Shown piece by piece: positions 20,900 through 22,998 of a stretch of 22,998 nucleotides of DNA. A program made the position numbers and the translations under genes. Source of the stretch: JAAFIP01 sp043772355 (GTDB lineage Bacteria > Pseudomonadota > Gammaproteobacteria > Burkholderiales > Burkholderiaceae_C). The notes under the pieces were generated by a model. The model was given only the letters and a program-made list of their open reading frames with translations. It was not told the DNA's origin and searched no databases. Every line of letters starts with the position of its first letter. The stretch's first letter is position 1. Where the stretch lies: NCBI GenBank assembly GCA_043772355.1, contig JAYVGI010000150.1, forward strand, positions 1-22,998. The letters run 5' to 3'.

Positions 20900-22998
20900 T
20901 TAAGCCATTGTGCGCGATTCACCCGCGCCATACAAGTTGCTGGTGCAGCGCCCACAGATGGTGGGGTGCGCAGGGTCAACGCCCACATCGGCGCGGTAGT
21001 GCCAGCAACGCTCGCATTTGACGTGATTTGAGGCTGTTACCTCCGTGGATATTGCGGGGCCAGCTACCAAGCTGATAGCGGAGGTGATGAAGACAAACTT
21101 CAGATCGTCGCCCAGTGACAACAATAATGCAAAGTCGTCCGCAGGCACGGTGAGCTCTACTTCGGCCTGCAGCGAGCTGCCTACCTTGCCACCCGCGCGC
21201 AGCACTTCGATGTCTTTGTTCACCACATCGCGGATCTCGCGGATGCGGCCCCACTTGGTGTTCAGCGCATCGTCTGTGGCATCAAAGTGCGCGTAGGTTT
21301 CGGTAAAGATGGTGCCAGTGGTCGATTTGCCAAAATCCTTCCACGCCTCTTCCGCTGTGAAGCTCAGGAAAGGTGCCATCCAGCGCAGCATGGCGTGGGT
21401 GATGTGGTGCAGCGCGGTTTGCGCGCTGCGGCGGGCATGCGATTTGGCAGCGCTGGTGTAGAGCCGATCCTTGAGAATGTCCAGGTAAAACCCGCCCAAG
21501 TCTTCGCTGCAATACAGCTGCAGCTTGGCTACGACAGGGTGAAACTCGTACACTTGGTAGTGCGCCAGAATCTCGCTTTGCAGCTGGCTGGCGCGCGACA
21601 GGGCGTAGCGGTCGATCTCTAGCAGTTCACCTGGCGGCACGGCATCTTTAGCCGCGTCAAAGTCGCTGATGTTGGCCAGCAAAAATTTGAGCGTGTTGCG
21701 GATGCGGCGGTACGTATCTACGACCCTGGCAAGGATTTTGTCGTCGATGCTCAGGTCACCCGAATAGTCGGTGCTGGCCGCCCACAGGCGAATGATCTCC
21801 GCGCCCATCTTGCCCGACACTTCTTGCGGCGCGACGACGTTGCCCATGCTCTTGCTCATCTTTCGGCCTTGGCCGTCTACCGTGAAGCCGTGCGTGAGCA
21901 GGCCGCGGTACGGCGCGCGGTCGTACATGGCGCAGGCCGTGAGCAATGAGCTGTGGAACCAGCCGCGATGCTGGTCGTGGCCTTCCAGGTAGAGATCAGC
22001 CTCGGGGCCGTCCTCGGTGGTGGCGCCAGGGTGGCTGCCGCGCAACACATGAAAGAAGGTCGAACCGGAGTCGAACCAGACGTCCAGGATGTCGTTGATC
22101 TTGGTGTACTGCGCGGCCGAATTCGGGCCCTCGGCACCCAGCAAGTCTTCGGCACTGAGTTTGGACCACGCCTCGACGCCACCTTGTTCGACGATTGCCG
22201 CAGCACGGTCGATCAACGCCATGGTGTCGGGGTGCAGTTCGCCGCTGTCCTTGTGCAGGAAGAACGGCAACGGCACGCCCCAGTTGCGTTGGCGGCTGAT
22301 GCACCAGTCGGGCCGGTTGGCGATCATGTCGTGCAAGCGCGCGTGGCCGTTCTCGGGATAGAAGCTGGTTTGTTCGATGGCTGCCAAGGCGATTTCTCGC
22401 AGGGACTCGGCAGGCGCCTCGGTGGCAAACACGCCGGCATTGGCGCCACTGGCGGCGTCCATCCGCACGAACCACTGCGCGGCCGCGCGGTAGATCACCG
22501 GCGTCTTGTGGCGCCAGCAATGCGGGTAGCTGTGTGTCAATGATGACGTGGCTAACAACCGGCCGGCATCGCGCAGTGCGTCGGCAATCACGGGCGCGGC
22601 TTTCCAGATGTGCATCCCACCAAAAAGCGGCAGGCTGGCCTCGAACGCGCCGTTGCCCTGAACCGGGTTCAGGATGTCGTCGACCGTCATCCCGTGGGCG
22701 CGGCAGGAGTTGAAGTCTTCCACGCCGTAGGCCGGGGCCGAGTGCACGATGCCGGTGCCGTCGTCGGCGGTGGCGTAGTCCGCAAGGTAGACCGGCGACA
22801 GACGTGCGTAAGCTTGGTCGACAGCGCTCAGCGGATGGTGAAAGTTCAGCCCGGCGAGCGACTCGCCTTTCGTGGTGGCCAGCACCGTGCCCTCCAGGCC
22901 GTAGCGTTTCAGGCAGGTTTCGACCAGCGCGCTGGCCAGCACCAGTAGGCCGCGCTCGGTGTCGACGAGCGCGTAGTCGAGGGCAGGGCCGATGTTCA
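20900..22998 (-). CDS. ileS: Isoleucyl-tRNA synthetase, C-terminal 698 residues (truncated by window end)
   Basis: This frame stays open to the end of the window (NIGPALDYAL... before the first GTG), so it is the 3' part of ileS, which charges tRNA-Ile in the cytoplasm. About 240 N-terminal residues, including the HIGH motif, lie outside. Visible parts are the end of the editing domain (GTGIVHSAPAYGVEDF), WCISRQRNWGVPLP, DVWFDSGSTFFHV, the KMSKS loop (codons at 21848-21862), the anticodon-binding helical domain, and a C-terminal zinc-finger-like CERCWHYRADVG ... CGRC. No frameshift is seen. It is followed by the antitoxin, the toxin and lspA on the same strand; ileS-lspA linkage is normal, and the pair between them is not. 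Confidence 0.97.
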   Translation of the reverse strand, partial: NIGPALDYALVDTERGLLVLASALVETCLKRYGLEGTVLATTKGESLAGLNFHHPLSAVDQAYARLSPVYLADYATADDGTGIVHSAPAYGVEDFNSCRAHGMTVDDILNPVQGNGAFEASLPLFGGMHIWKAAPVIADALRDAGRLLATSSLTHSYPHCWRHKTPVIYRAAAQWFVRMDAASGANAGVFATEAPAESLREIALAAIEQTSFYPENGHARLHDMIANRPDWCISRQRNWGVPLPFFLHKDSGELHPDTMALIDRAAAIVEQGGVEAWSKLSAEDLLGAEGPNSAAQYTKINDILDVWFDSGSTFFHVLRGSHPGATTEDGPEADLYLEGHDQHRGWFHSSLLTACAMYDRAPYRGLLTHGFTVDGQGRKMSKSMGNVVAPQEVSGKMGAEIIRLWAASTDYSGDLSIDDKILARVVDTYRRIRNTLKFLLANISDFDAAKDAVPPGELLEIDRYALSRASQLQSEILAHYQVYEFHPVVAKLQLYCSEDLGGFYLDILKDRLYTSAAKSHARRSAQTALHHITHAMLRWMAPFLSFTAEEAWKDFGKSTTGTIFTETYAHFDATDDALNTKWGRIREIRDVVNKDIEVLRAGGKVGSSLQAEVELTVPADDFALLLSLGDDLKFVFITSAISLVAGPAISTEVTASNHVKCERCWHYRADVGVDPAHPTICGRCTSNLYGAGESRTMA

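Noticed and set aside
1..22998. CRISPR array, tRNA, rRNA or intact insertion sequence
   Set aside because: No regularly spaced direct repeats, no cloverleaf-like gene and no transposase were seen anywhere in the window.

Overview
The window looks like a chromosomal segment of a Comamonadaceae-type betaproteobacterium (Burkholderiales, near Rhodoferax/Polaromonas). I infer this from protein resemblance, the moderately GC-rich coding style and the intergenic repeats. Coding is dense, and most of the window is a sugar-acid catabolic locus between housekeeping genes.

Layout. 1-960 has no convincing gene but holds two palindromic repeats (200-300 and 397-480). A lectin-like lipoprotein (961-1659, +) converges on penicillin-binding protein 1A (1720-4071, -). 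From 13001 down to 4282, all on the minus strand, runs a likely operon: a FadR-type GntR regulator, a D-2-hydroxyacid dehydrogenase, a CUT1-type ABC importer (binding protein, two permeases, ATPase), a gluconate 5-dehydrogenase (IdnO type), an L-idonate 5-dehydrogenase (IdnD type) and a small cupin. Divergent from the regulator, 13118-17581 (+) carries an IlvD/Edd-family sugar-acid dehydratase, a 2-keto-3-deoxygluconate kinase, a DgoK-type kinase and a short-chain dehydrogenase. Then come tandem paralogous transglutaminase-like genes (17746-19378, -), a gene-poor stretch with another 101-bp repeat, and lspA, a ParE-type toxin-antitoxin pair and the 3' part of ileS (all -, running off the window end).

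How the genes may work together (inference). The importer would bring in an aldonate or keto-aldonate. IdnD and IdnO would convert L-idonate via 5-keto-gluconate to gluconate, and the hydroxyacid dehydrogenase could reduce 2-keto-gluconate to gluconate. With no gluconokinase in the window, the dehydratase would give 2-keto-3-deoxygluconate, phosphorylated by KdgK. The DgoK-type kinase may take the galacto epimer. The aldolase that would finish the route is not here. A GGTAT-N7-ATACC palindrome between the divergent arms is a natural operator for the GntR protein.

The points most worth a second look are: a three-copy 101-bp palindromic repeat, one copy of which supplies the last base of a stop codon; long-armed GCAGAGGACGCAAA hairpins inside the operon; a 15-bp tandem repeat that triplicates the cupin's last four codons plus stop; a transglutaminase paralog whose catalytic histidine is a cysteine; and a toxin-antitoxin pair lodged between ileS and lspA.
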